Shown one piece after another: positions 1-6,597 of a stretch of 6,597 nt of DNA (its first letter is position 1; every line of letters starts with the position of its first letter). The DNA is from Gammaproteobacteria bacterium TMED92 (GTDB taxonomy: Bacteria > Pseudomonadota > Gammaproteobacteria > Pseudomonadales > Azotimanducaceae), in the NCBI GenBank assembly GCA_002170355.2, contig NHET02000049.1, positions 3,617-10,213 on the forward strand, read 5' to 3'. Below the pieces are notes generated by a model. It was given only the letters and a program-made list of their open reading frames with translations, was not told where the DNA came from and ran no database searches. Both the position numbers and the translations under genes were made by a program.

Positions 1-138
1 GTGGGGTACTTGGTAAGTCGTTTGAAGTATTTTCGTGACGGTCAGGAAGCTGGAAACCAAATGAATGCTCAAGCGATACTTTTGAGCGATGAAGAAATCC
101 AAAGGCTGGCTGAGTACTTCAGTCGTCAAGCGAACTGA
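1..138 (+). CDS. C-terminal part of a small mono-haem cytochrome c (5' end outside window)
   Basis: Frame 1 is open from the window edge to a TGA at 136-138 and gives 45 residues; the GTG at position 1 is an internal codon, not a start. No CXXCH is present, because the haem-binding part would lie upstream. What remains fits the distal half of a class I (c4/c5-like) cytochrome: YLVSRLKYFRDG, then an Asn-Gln-Met segment whose Met21 could be the sixth haem ligand, then LSDEEIQRLAEYF, the usual last helix. The downstream gene has the same plan (YLRLQLQAYKSQ, NAVMYGM, LTDEEIRILAAHY), so the two are tandem paralogues. The expected role is single-electron transfer in the periplasm or on the periplasmic face of a membrane. 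The family call rests mainly on this resemblance to the complete neighbour. Confidence 0.75.
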   Translation: MGYLVSRLKYFRDGQEAGNQMNAQAILLSDEEIQRLAEYFSRQAN

Positions 139-140
139 GG
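136..140 (+). promoter_or_regulatory. Shine-Dalgarno-like TGAGG that supports the GTG start at 146
   Basis: TGAGG lies five bases before the GTG at 146 and overlaps the stop codon of the preceding cytochrome, as expected for translationally coupled tandem genes. An ATG at 89 is in the same frame, but starting there would overlap the previous gene by 50 bases and put 19 extra polar and charged residues ahead of the signal peptide. Confidence 0.5.
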
Positions 141-145
141 TTGCC

Positions 146-454
146 GTGACTACATCTAAATCATTAACTCTTTCAATACTTTTTGGCGGCGTCTTGACAC
201 TCAGTGCTTGCTCAAGCGAACCCGTGGATGGCGCGGCACTCGCCGCGGAAAAAGGCTGTGTTGCCTGTCACGGTCAAGATGGTAAGGCCATTGCCGACAT
301 CTACCCTAATCTAAATGGTCAGTGGCAGCGTTACTTGCGTCTGCAACTGCAGGCGTACAAATCGCAAAAGCGCGAGAATGCTGTTATGTACGGTATGGCG
401 AAAGATCTTACCGACGAAGAAATTCGTATTCTTGCGGCTCACTACGGGAAATAA
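146..454 (+). CDS. Mono-haem class I cytochrome c lipoprotein
   Basis: This is a 102-residue protein from the GTG start at 146. A short n-region with Lys5 and a hydrophobic core lead to a lipobox LSAC with Cys22, so the mature protein is probably lipid-anchored and faces the periplasm. The single haem site CVACH is at residues 38-42, followed by GQDGK and YPNLNGQ, then Met81 and Met84 in an NAVMYGMA segment, one of which should be the distal axial ligand. LTDEEIRILAAHYGK is the typical C-terminal helix of c4/c5/c553-like domains. The length matches a one-domain member. It is a tandem paralogue of the partial cytochrome 7 bases upstream, and an octahaem cytochrome starts 28 bases downstream. 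An electron-shuttle role within this envelope module is likely; its partners are unknown. Confidence 0.88.
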   Translation: MTTSKSLTLSILFGGVLTLSACSSEPVDGAALAAEKGCVACHGQDGKAIADIYPNLNGQWQRYLRLQLQAYKSQKRENAVMYGMAKDLTDEEIRILAAHYGK

Positions 455-482
455 CTGCCTCAGTTAAGCATGGGGCGAGGGC

Positions 483-2717
483 ATGACAAGTAAGCGACTG
501 GGTGTCCTCGCCAGCGCTTTAATGGTCGCAGCTAGCGTCGCTGGCTGTAGCGACTCCATACCTAACAAATCCGCTGTAGATAGCGAGACGGCGATAGCAC
601 CTGGCGCCGCGAACTATATTGGCTCGGCGGGCTGCGCCGACTGTCATCAACAAGCCTGGCAGCAGTGGCAACAATCGCACCATCAGTTGGCAATGGCCGA
701 ACCCACCGCAGGTAATGTATTGGCTGACTTTGCCGACGCGGAACTCTCGCATGGCTCACAAACAAGCCTGTTTAAGCAGCAGGGTGAGCGCTTTGTTATT
801 GCCACGCCTAATGATTCAGGTGAACTGCAACAATTCACAGTGCGTTACACCTTTGGCGTGGCGCCGCTGCAGCAATACCTGGTAGAAATTGATGGCGGTC
901 GGTTACAAGCGTTGCCTATGGTTTGGGACGCTCGCAACAAACCCGTCGCACCCGGCTCGGTACCCCACAAGGGCGGGTGGTACCACCTGAATCCAGAAGT
1001 TGACGCGCTTGATGACCCGCAACATTGGCGCCGTGGCGGGCAGAACTGGAATCACATGTGTGCGGACTGTCACTCTACGGCGGTGCGTAAGAACTATCGG
1101 CCAACAGATGACACCTTTGCCACCGAGTTTGCCGAGATCAGCGTAGGTTGCGAAGCATGCCATGGGCCGGGAAGCGCGCGCGCGTTGCAGCCCGAGCAAG
1201 TGTCATTGCCGACCCTAAAGGCTGCGGACCAACAGCTAAATGCTTGCGCGCGCTGCCATAGTCGGCGTGGTCAGCTGGCTGAAGGCTTCAGACCAGAACA
1301 CGAGTTCATGGACTACTACTTGCCGTCGTTACTAGACCCAGGGCTGTACCACGCGGACGGCCAAATTCTCGACGAGGTATTTGTTTACGGTTCGTTCGTG
1401 CAAAGCAAAATGCATCGAGCCGGTGTGGCTTGCAGTAACTGCCATGAGTCACATTCGGCGCAGTTGCTCACCCAGGGCAACGCCGTGTGCACGCAGTGCC
1501 ACAACCCGGCGGGCAGGGCGGAGTTTCCAGCTCTAATAGGTGCTGTATACGACAGTCGCGAACATCACTTTCATCCGCCGGACAGTGCCGGGGCGCAGTG
1601 CGTTTCCTGCCATATGACGGAACAGGTGTACATGGGAATCGACGGGCGACGTGATCACAGTTTCCGCATTCCACGACCAGATTTGAGCGCCCGCACTGGC
1701 GCTCCCGACGCGTGCACAAGTTGTCACACTGGGCAGACGCCAGAATGGGCTGCGGGGGTCATTGCGGCGCATTTCGCGCCGTCTGCAATGCAGCGAGCCG
1801 CAGCTGATGTGCATTTTGGGCTGACCTTCGTCGCGGCCAGAGATGGTCAACGAGCGGCAGAGCAAGGACTTGTGAACGTGGCAGTAAATGCCAACCAAGC
1901 GGATATCGTGCGCGCTACTGCGCTGTCATTGATGGCTGGGTATCAGCGACAAAATAGTGCCGACGCGTTGCTCCAGGGGTTACGCTCTGAGTCCGCATTA
2001 CAACGCATAGGTGCCATTAGGGGAGCCTCTAGGTGGTCTTTCCCGGAGCGCTGGCGACGTCTGCGGCGACTGCTGCAAGATCCTATTGTAGCGGTGCGCA
2101 CGGAGGCGACCTTGGCGCTGTTGGAAGGGTTGCAGCAATTGCCCAAAGCTCAGCAAGGCCCATTGCAGAGTGCTGCGCAAGATTATGTGGCGCTACAGCA
2201 GTTGCATCTTGATCGCCCCAGCGCACGCACGAATTTGGCGAATGTGTACATGCAGATGGGCCAGCTAGAGGCTGCACAAGAGCAGCTGCAGAAGGCGCTC
2301 GCACTCAATCCTGACTGGGTTCCGGGGATGGTTAACCTAGCTGACCTATACCGTATCACCGGCCGTGATGAATTGGCCGGTCCGTTGTTGCAGGCTGCCC
2401 AGCAACGACTGCCGCAAAGTGCCGAGGTGTTAGTGGCGCGAGCGCTGTGGTTGGTGCGTCAAGGACGCCGCATAGCGGCTATCGAACTGCTCGAGAGAGC
2501 CTATCGCCATGAGCCTAGCCAGCATGTGGCTTACGTCTATGCGACCGCACTGCATTCTACGGGAGACAGTGACCAAGCCCTACAAATAGTAGATGCGGTG
2601 ATCGCGTCGGGTCGGCGTTTTGAACAGATGTTGAATCTTGGCATGGCGGTGGCTAGAGACATCGGTGACCGTGAACGTTCAGCACGCTACCGGCAGGTTG
2701 TTGCACCGTCGTTGTAA
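483..2717 (+). CDS. Octahaem cytochrome c lipoprotein (cytochrome c554-like) with HEAT-like and TPR repeats
   Basis: This 744-residue protein has a signal peptide ending in VAGC (Cys22), so it is a predicted lipoprotein; Ser23 at +2 fits outer-membrane sorting. Eight CXXCH sites are visible, with first cysteines at residues 51, 193, 223, 255, 317, 336, 373 and 411. The opening haem region (YIGSAGCADCH, then WQQSHHQLAM) and NHMCADCHSTAVRKNY are typical of the cytochrome c554/paired-CXXCH group. His-rich stretches such as 361-364 (HHFH) could supply distal ligands. Residues of about 440-560 look like HEAT-type helical pairs (for example DPIVAVRTEATLALLEGL). Residues 579-714 form four consecutive 34-residue TPR units. 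The haem part should carry electrons on the outer side of the inner membrane, and the solenoid probably binds a partner protein. The actual reaction is unknown. A GGGGCGAGG stretch just before the ATG can serve as ribosome-binding site. Confidence 0.9.
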   Translation: MTSKRLGVLASALMVAASVAGCSDSIPNKSAVDSETAIAPGAANYIGSAGCADCHQQAWQQWQQSHHQLAMAEPTAGNVLADFADAELSHGSQTSLFKQQGERFVIATPNDSGELQQFTVRYTFGVAPLQQYLVEIDGGRLQALPMVWDARNKPVAPGSVPHKGGWYHLNPEVDALDDPQHWRRGGQNWNHMCADCHSTAVRKNYRPTDDTFATEFAEISVGCEACHGPGSARALQPEQVSLPTLKAADQQLNACARCHSRRGQLAEGFRPEHEFMDYYLPSLLDPGLYHADGQILDEVFVYGSFVQSKMHRAGVACSNCHESHSAQLLTQGNAVCTQCHNPAGRAEFPALIGAVYDSREHHFHPPDSAGAQCVSCHMTEQVYMGIDGRRDHSFRIPRPDLSARTGAPDACTSCHTGQTPEWAAGVIAAHFAPSAMQRAAADVHFGLTFVAARDGQRAAEQGLVNVAVNANQADIVRATALSLMAGYQRQNSADALLQGLRSESALQRIGAIRGASRWSFPERWRRLRRLLQDPIVAVRTEATLALLEGLQQLPKAQQGPLQSAAQDYVALQQLHLDRPSARTNLANVYMQMGQLEAAQEQLQKALALNPDWVPGMVNLADLYRITGRDELAGPLLQAAQQRLPQSAEVLVARALWLVRQGRRIAAIELLERAYRHEPSQHVAYVYATALHSTGDSDQALQIVDAVIASGRRFEQMLNLGMAVARDIGDRERSARYRQVVAPSL

Positions 2718-2735
2718 GCGTGGTTTGCTGAGCCT

Positions 2736-4301
2736 ATGTATGATCCTAGCCTACCGTACCCCTCGGCCCGTGCGCCGGTAGCTGCTGCAAATCTAGTTGC
2801 CACTTCCCAACCGTTAGCTGTGCAGGCGGGGTTGCACGCGCTGCGACGAGGTGGCAATGCGGTCGATGCGGCACTCGCCGCCGCCATTACGTTGACTGTT
2901 GTTGAGCCGAACAATAATGGTTTGGGCAGTGACGCGTTTTGTTTGCTTTGGGACGGTACCTCGGTGGTTGGCTTAAACGCCTCTGGTCGCTCGCCCGGCG
3001 CATGGACACTTGAGCGTTTCAAAGGCCTAGACAGGATGCCGGAGTTAGGTTGGGACAGTGTTACGGTCCCTGGTGCGGTCAGCAGTTGGGTCGCACTGAG
3101 TGAGCGCTATGGGCGACTGCCCTTCGCAGACCTCTTCGACGCTGGCATTAAATACGCCGAGGACGGTTTTTTGGTTGGCCCGCAAACGGCGTTTTACTGG
3201 CAATTGTTAGAGCAACAATACGCCGGCTTTGCGGCGTTTGAGCAACATTTTTTGCCTGCGCCAAAAGCCGGTGACTTGTTCAAGCGAGCAGACCTAGCGC
3301 GTTCCCTGCGGCTGATCGCTGATACCAAGGGCGCGGCGTTTTATCACGGTGAATTGGCTGCGGCGATGGTGGCGGCGAGCACTGCCCAGGGCGGTTGTCT
3401 AAGCCTGCAAGACCTGGGTTCGCACGCTGCAGAGTGGGTAGCGCCAGTTAGTCAGCCCTATAGGGGGGTTGAATTGCACGAAATTCCGCCGAATGGTCAG
3501 GGACTTGCGGCGCAGCTAGCGCTTGGCATATTGCAGCACTTGCCAGACCAGGCACTAGATACAGCAGACGAGGTGCATCAACTTATTGAGGCTATGAAAA
3601 TAGCCATAGGTACCGCAGCAATGCGCTTTGCTGACCCAGCGGCCATGACCGTCAGCATTGAAGAACTGTTGGATCCAGCAAGTTTGCGCGCCGCGGCCGC
3701 CACCATCGGTGATCGAGCCATGGCATTACCGCCAGTAGCGCTGCCGGTGGGTCACGACACAGTGTATCTGACCACGGCGGATGCAGACGGCATGATGGTG
3801 TCGTTTATTCAATCTAATTTTCGCGCCTTTGGCTCAGGGGTAGTGATTCCGGGAACTGGGATTGCTATGCAGAATCGCGGCAGCGGCTTTGTGCTCGATC
3901 CCAACCATGTCAATTGTGTGGGTCCGAATAAACGCCCGTTCCATACGATTATTCCAGGCTTTGTCACGGCGAATGGCCGTCCAGAAATGGCCTTCGGCGT
4001 GATGGGCGGACATATGCAGCATCAGGGTCACGTGCAGATGATGAATCGAGTGTTTAGTCACGGGCAAAATCCTCAAGCTGCCAGTGACGCGCCAAGATGG
4101 CATGTTTATGAAGACTTTAGCGTGGGTGTAGAACCAGGGTTCGATCCAATGGTCGCAGAGCAACTGCGCGCCCGCGGCCATCAGGTGCGAGTGGACAAGC
4201 ATGTCAGTACATTCGGCGGTGCTCAGCTGATACGGCGGTTGGCCAATGGCTACGTTGGCGGCTCGGATCACCGCAAAGAAGGTTTGGTCGCTGGATTCTA
4301 G
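2736..4301 (+). CDS. Gamma-glutamyltransferase-family Ntn-hydrolase (YwrD/HpxW-like, cytoplasmic)
   Basis: This 521-residue protein has the gamma-glutamyltranspeptidase fold signature. It shows LRRGGNAVDAALAAAITLTVVEP (residues 36-58), NNNGLGSDAF (59-68), NASGRSPGA (81-89, Arg85 a substrate-carboxylate candidate), VPGAVSSW (111-118), and PPNGQGLAAQLALG (251-264). In HDTVYLTT, Thr342 is the expected autoprocessing and catalytic nucleophile, giving a large subunit of about 341 and a small one of about 180 residues. QNRGSGFVLDP, NKRPFHTIIPGF and GVMGGHMQHQGHVQMMNRV are characteristic of the GGT-like branch containing Bacillus YwrD and the oxamate amidohydrolase HpxW rather than secreted GGT. No signal peptide is visible, so it should act in the cytoplasm, hydrolysing a gamma-glutamyl or other amide bond. 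The substrate cannot be read from sequence. It starts 18 bases after the octahaem gene, possibly in the same transcript. Confidence 0.88.
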   Translation: MYDPSLPYPSARAPVAAANLVATSQPLAVQAGLHALRRGGNAVDAALAAAITLTVVEPNNNGLGSDAFCLLWDGTSVVGLNASGRSPGAWTLERFKGLDRMPELGWDSVTVPGAVSSWVALSERYGRLPFADLFDAGIKYAEDGFLVGPQTAFYWQLLEQQYAGFAAFEQHFLPAPKAGDLFKRADLARSLRLIADTKGAAFYHGELAAAMVAASTAQGGCLSLQDLGSHAAEWVAPVSQPYRGVELHEIPPNGQGLAAQLALGILQHLPDQALDTADEVHQLIEAMKIAIGTAAMRFADPAAMTVSIEELLDPASLRAAAATIGDRAMALPPVALPVGHDTVYLTTADADGMMVSFIQSNFRAFGSGVVIPGTGIAMQNRGSGFVLDPNHVNCVGPNKRPFHTIIPGFVTANGRPEMAFGVMGGHMQHQGHVQMMNRVFSHGQNPQAASDAPRWHVYEDFSVGVEPGFDPMVAEQLRARGHQVRVDKHVSTFGGAQLIRRLANGYVGGSDHRKEGLVAGF

Positions 4302-4302
4302 C

Positions 4303-4651
4303 CAGTCGCAATATGTGATTCTTCATAAGCGGCGAGAAGTTCAGTCGGCAAACTGCTACCGCTCAGGGTTTTGCAGTCAGTTGAATCCGTCGCTGGCAAT
4401 ACCGCGCCAACACAAGATGCTGTATTGCGGCGATAGCTCGAGTGATGTCGAGTGGCGTGTAGCAATCGTACCGGTGTTACCAAGCGCCGCATCCGGCGGC
4501 ACTTGCTGTGGATACCGAGGCGCTAAGTGTTGATCAATGTGCAGAGCAAATTCCTTCCTTGATTGATAGAGGCCAGTTGGCGCAGCGCTCTGGAGCGGTT
4601 AATGTTCGCGCTCTCGAGGGTGTCACAAAGGGGCCGCGCGTTTACGCATGA
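4303..4651 (+). pseudogene. Decayed adenylylsulfate (APS) kinase-like gene, multiply frameshifted and internally deleted
   Basis: No intact gene fits this 349-base stretch, but APS-kinase-like segments appear in the correct N-to-C order across frames. First comes VI (4315-4320), then FFISG (4319-4333), then RSSVGK (4335-4352), resembling the P-loop strand and Walker A motif. Next are DAVLRR (4416-4433), ARVMSSGV (4436-4459) and VAIVPVLPS (4459-4485), resembling the helix and core strand around VRRxxxVARLLxxxGVxVIVPVISP. Last is the open stretch 4463-4651 with YQAPHPAALAVDTEALSV and CAEQIPSLIDRGQLA, a close match to the usual APS kinase C-terminus (YEAPxxPxLVIDTxxLSVEEAVEQI). Spacing implies loss of roughly 30 residues after the P-loop and 60 before the tail; adding these back gives about 200 residues, the normal family size. 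The tail alone is the strongest evidence, while the frame-hopping upstream matches were chosen by eye. The final TGA overlaps the next start as ATGA. Confidence 0.6.
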
Positions 4652-5637
4652 GGGTGGTTACACAAGTCAGCAAGGGGTTTGCACGGCCGTCAACCATGAG
4701 CGTTTTGGTGTTGGCAGTCGGGCTACTGGTTGGTTGCGCTCAAGCGGATCGAACATTGGCTATAGCGACTGGCGGCCCGGCCGGGCTTTACTATCCCTTT
4801 GGCGGCGGCATGGCATCGCTATGGTCTAAACAATTACCCGACGTTAACGTTAAAGCCGAAGTGACCGGCGGCTCCATTACCAATGTGACCCAGGTCGCGC
4901 GACTCGAGAGTGACTTGGGTATTGCCATGGCTGACGTCACCACCGATGCGTTTTTGGGTCAGGGTTTGTTCGAGCAAGCGTTGCCGCTGCGCGTATTATT
5001 TACCGCCTACCCAAACATAGTGCATATTCTGACGCTACAGCAGAACGGTATCACCAAGGTGGCCGATCTACGCGGCAAGCGCGTAGCCCTGGGCGCGCAG
5101 GGATCTGGTACCGCAGTCGCTGCGGCCAATGTCTTACGCGGTTTAGGGGTCGAGTTAGAGGACATTGCGCCGCGTTATTTGAGTTTCGCGGCGACCACAG
5201 CGGCGCTCAAAGACGGCACCGTGGATGCTGGATTTGTGGTTGGCGGCTTGGGTATCGCAGCGGTTACCGAGTTGGCAGTCACGCGGTCGTTGCGGCTCAT
5301 CGATCTGAGCGAAGAAGAGTTGGCGCGGTTGGTGGATTTATACCCAGCCTACAGCGGTTACCGTATTCCCGGTGCTACTTATAACGGCGTCACCACTGAC
5401 ACTACGGCGTTGGGAATATGGAGTGCTGTGGTAGTGCATAAAGACATGCCCGCCATACTAGCTTACCGGTTAACCTGCACCGTATATCAGCAGCGCCAAG
5501 CGTTGCTGCAGATCTCGCCCGTGGTAAAGGCCATGACGCTGGAAAACATACATCGTTTACCGGCTGTGCCTTTGCACCCAGGCACCCAACGGTATTTACA
5601 AGACCCGACTAAGCCTTGTGATCACCTAGATGAGTAA
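4648..5637 (+). CDS. TRAP transporter solute-binding protein, TAXI family, predicted lipoprotein
   Basis: This 329-residue protein is the extracytoplasmic substrate receptor of a TRAP uptake system. TAXI-family hallmarks are IATGGPAGLYYPFGGG (residues 39-54), EVTGGSITNV (71-80), LGIAMADVTTDAF (90-102), LFTAYPNIVHIL (117-128), DLRGKRVALGAQGSGT (140-155) and the C-terminal VPLHPGTQRYL (307-317). The N-terminus has Lys9 and Arg13 before a hydrophobic run ending in LLVGC (Cys30), which looks like a lipobox. Starting at ATG 4648 keeps those positive charges, while the alternative Met17 (4696) would leave a signal peptide with none. An AAAGGGG lies 14 bases upstream, farther than ideal. The gene overlaps the relic kinase stop by four bases and the permease start by eight, so it is translationally coupled on both sides. 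Characterised TAXI proteins bind glutamate, 2-oxoglutarate or aromatic acids; the ligand here is unknown. Confidence 0.93.
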   Translation: MRVVTQVSKGFARPSTMSVLVLAVGLLVGCAQADRTLAIATGGPAGLYYPFGGGMASLWSKQLPDVNVKAEVTGGSITNVTQVARLESDLGIAMADVTTDAFLGQGLFEQALPLRVLFTAYPNIVHILTLQQNGITKVADLRGKRVALGAQGSGTAVAAANVLRGLGVELEDIAPRYLSFAATTAALKDGTVDAGFVVGGLGIAAVTELAVTRSLRLIDLSEEELARLVDLYPAYSGYRIPGATYNGVTTDTTALGIWSAVVVHKDMPAILAYRLTCTVYQQRQALLQISPVVKAMTLENIHRLPAVPLHPGTQRYLQDPTKPCDHLDE

Positions 5638-6597
5638 GCTGCAGCAGCCCGATACCGAAACGTCAGATCTGACGCTTCGGTCATGGCCGGTCCTCGTTAC
5701 TGTGGTCGCTGCGGTGCTGTCGGTGTTTCAGCTTTGGCAACCAATAGCGGGGTTCGTGCCGCCTGGTGCGTTGCCGTTTGAATCACTGCTGGGGATGCAA
5801 CCGGCGCTGTATTTTCGGCCGGTGCACTTGTGTTGGATTTTATGCTTAGGTTTTTGGGTCTACCCGCTGCAGCTTCGCGGTTTAGCTTTACCTTGGTTGG
5901 ACGCGCTCAGCACACTGCTGGTGTTGTGGGCGAGTTGGCGAATTGTGCAATTCGACTATGCCGGCATTGATCATTTGCTAAACGGACTGGCGACGCTTGA
6001 TTTTGTTGCTGGAGTAGTCGTGGTGGCGGCCACTTTAGAGTTGGCGCGCCGAGCTGTTGGTCCGGTAATGTGCGCTATTGGTGTGGTTTTCATTTTGTAC
6101 GCAGCCTTTGGCAACGTTCTGCCTGACGTGTTGGCCACCCGAGGTTTTAGCTTCGAGCGCATTGTGCGTTTTCAAGTGTTCACCGGTGCGGGTTTATACG
6201 GTGCACCGATCGGTATTGCTGCTGGGGCGGTGTTCAGTTTTGTCTTGTTCGGAGCTTTCTTACAGGTCACTGGCGCTGGCAAAATGCTCATCGACTTATC
6301 TTTTGCTGCAGCTGGTAAGTCTCGTGGTGGACCGGCCAAAGCATCTGTGATGGCTTCGGCAGCGATGGGGTCGATCTCTGGTAGCGCCATAGCGAATACC
6401 GTGACCACCGGCTCTCTAACCATTCCGATGATGAAAAAGCTCGGCTACAAACCAGCCCAGGCGGCAGGAATCGAAGCGGCGGCGTCAACGGGCGGGCAGA
6501 TCATGCCGCCGATTATGGGCGCTGGCGCCTTTGTAATGGCGGAGTTCACCAAAACGCCCTATGGCGACATCGTTTGGATGGCGCTGGTTCCAGCGTT
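5630..6597 (+). CDS. TRAP transporter fused permease (4TM/12TM, DctQM-type), 3' end outside window
   Basis: The frame opens with ATG at 5630 inside the last codons of the TAXI gene and stays open to the window edge, giving 322 residues of a family usually about 600-700 long. After a short polar N-terminus, hydrophobic segments lie near residues 19-40, 63-85, 93-108, 121-138 and 144-164; these form the small-subunit (DctQ-like) part plus linker helices. From about residue 180 the DctM-like part begins with VFTGAGLYGAPIGIAAGAVF and FGAFLQVTGAGKMLIDL. The transport-core signature GSISGSAIANTVTTG starts at residue 247, followed by SLTIPMMKKLGYKP and EAAASTGGQIMPPIMGAGAF. This is the ion-coupled inner-membrane permease that receives substrate from the TAXI protein. 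No strong Shine-Dalgarno is visible before its start, consistent with coupling through the 8-base overlap. The missing half should hold the rest of the DctM domain. Confidence 0.93.
   Translation, partial: MSKLQQPDTETSDLTLRSWPVLVTVVAAVLSVFQLWQPIAGFVPPGALPFESLLGMQPALYFRPVHLCWILCLGFWVYPLQLRGLALPWLDALSTLLVLWASWRIVQFDYAGIDHLLNGLATLDFVAGVVVVAATLELARRAVGPVMCAIGVVFILYAAFGNVLPDVLATRGFSFERIVRFQVFTGAGLYGAPIGIAAGAVFSFVLFGAFLQVTGAGKMLIDLSFAAAGKSRGGPAKASVMASAAMGSISGSAIANTVTTGSLTIPMMKKLGYKPAQAAGIEAAASTGGQIMPPIMGAGAFVMAEFTKTPYGDIVWMALVPA

Noticed and set aside
89..145. An ATG at 89 could extend the second cytochrome by 19 residues.
   Set aside because: It overlaps the preceding cytochrome by 50 bases and places a polar, charged stretch before the lipoprotein signal. 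The GTG at 146 with TGAGG five bases upstream gives a normal-length signal peptide.
3834..4271. A 145-codon open frame on the minus strand opposite the GGT-family gene.
   Set aside because: It lies wholly opposite conserved GGT motifs and shows no domain or signal features, so it is a shadow of the + strand gene. The other minus-strand frames were judged the same way.
4437..4454. Short inverted repeat CTCGA/TCGAG and overlapping direct repeat TCGAGTG as an operator or repeat element.
   Set aside because: The arms are five to seven bases and lie in decayed coding sequence. No second copy elsewhere was noticed, so chance is the simpler explanation.
4485..4498. GC-rich hairpin CGCCG-CATC-CGGCG as a possible terminator after the GGT-family gene.
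   Set aside because: No T-run follows, the stem is only five base pairs, and it lies inside the kinase-relic tail where such GC codons are expected. No convincing terminator was seen in 4302-4647.
4246..4533. A 95-codon open frame on the + strand running out of the end of the GGT-family gene.
   Set aside because: Its start lies inside the GGT-family coding region in another frame, and its composition (many Cys, Arg and Ser) is not protein-like. Only short parts match the kinase relic, which shows it is not a gene of its own.
4302..4647. A promoter for the transporter operon in the gap.
   Set aside because: Candidate TTGAxx boxes (for example at 4530) lack a matching -10 sequence at suitable spacing. 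Nothing rises above background by eye.
6078..6350. A 90-codon + strand frame overlapping the right-hand end.
   Set aside because: The frame from 5630 in the same region gives an unmistakable TRAP permease with its transport-core signature, so this frame is a shadow.

Overview
The window reads as an ordinary, densely packed bacterial chromosome segment of moderate GC. Every supported gene lies on the + strand. Lipoprotein-anchored c-type cytochromes, a TAXI-type TRAP transporter and the style of the proteins suggest a Gram-negative proteobacterium, probably a marine or aquatic gammaproteobacterium. That placement is inference from family content only.

Layout. Positions 1-138 are the tail of a small mono-haem cytochrome c whose start is outside the window. 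It is followed after 7 bases by a paralogous mono-haem cytochrome c lipoprotein (146-454), then by a large octahaem cytochrome c with HEAT-like and TPR repeats (483-2717), also a predicted lipoprotein. Together these three look like a cell-envelope electron-transfer module; its donor and acceptor are not visible here. A cytoplasmic gamma-glutamyltransferase-family Ntn-hydrolase (2736-4301) follows after 18 bases and may be co-transcribed.

Positions 4302-4647 hold no intact gene. Read across frames, they carry the ordered remains of an APS-kinase-type P-loop kinase: a Walker A-like segment, a middle helix-strand segment and a well preserved C-terminal tail, broken by frameshifts and large deletions. 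Its last stop codon overlaps the start of the next gene in an ATGA junction, so the kinase was probably once the first gene of the transporter operon.

The last two genes are a TAXI-family TRAP solute-binding lipoprotein (4648-5637) and, overlapping it by 8 bases, a fused 4TM/12TM TRAP permease (from 5630) that runs off the right edge. They form one sodium- or proton-coupled uptake system for an organic acid or amino acid. Some TAXI proteins bind glutamate, so pairing with the upstream GGT-family enzyme makes a gamma-glutamyl or other amide-containing carboxylate route conceivable but unproven.
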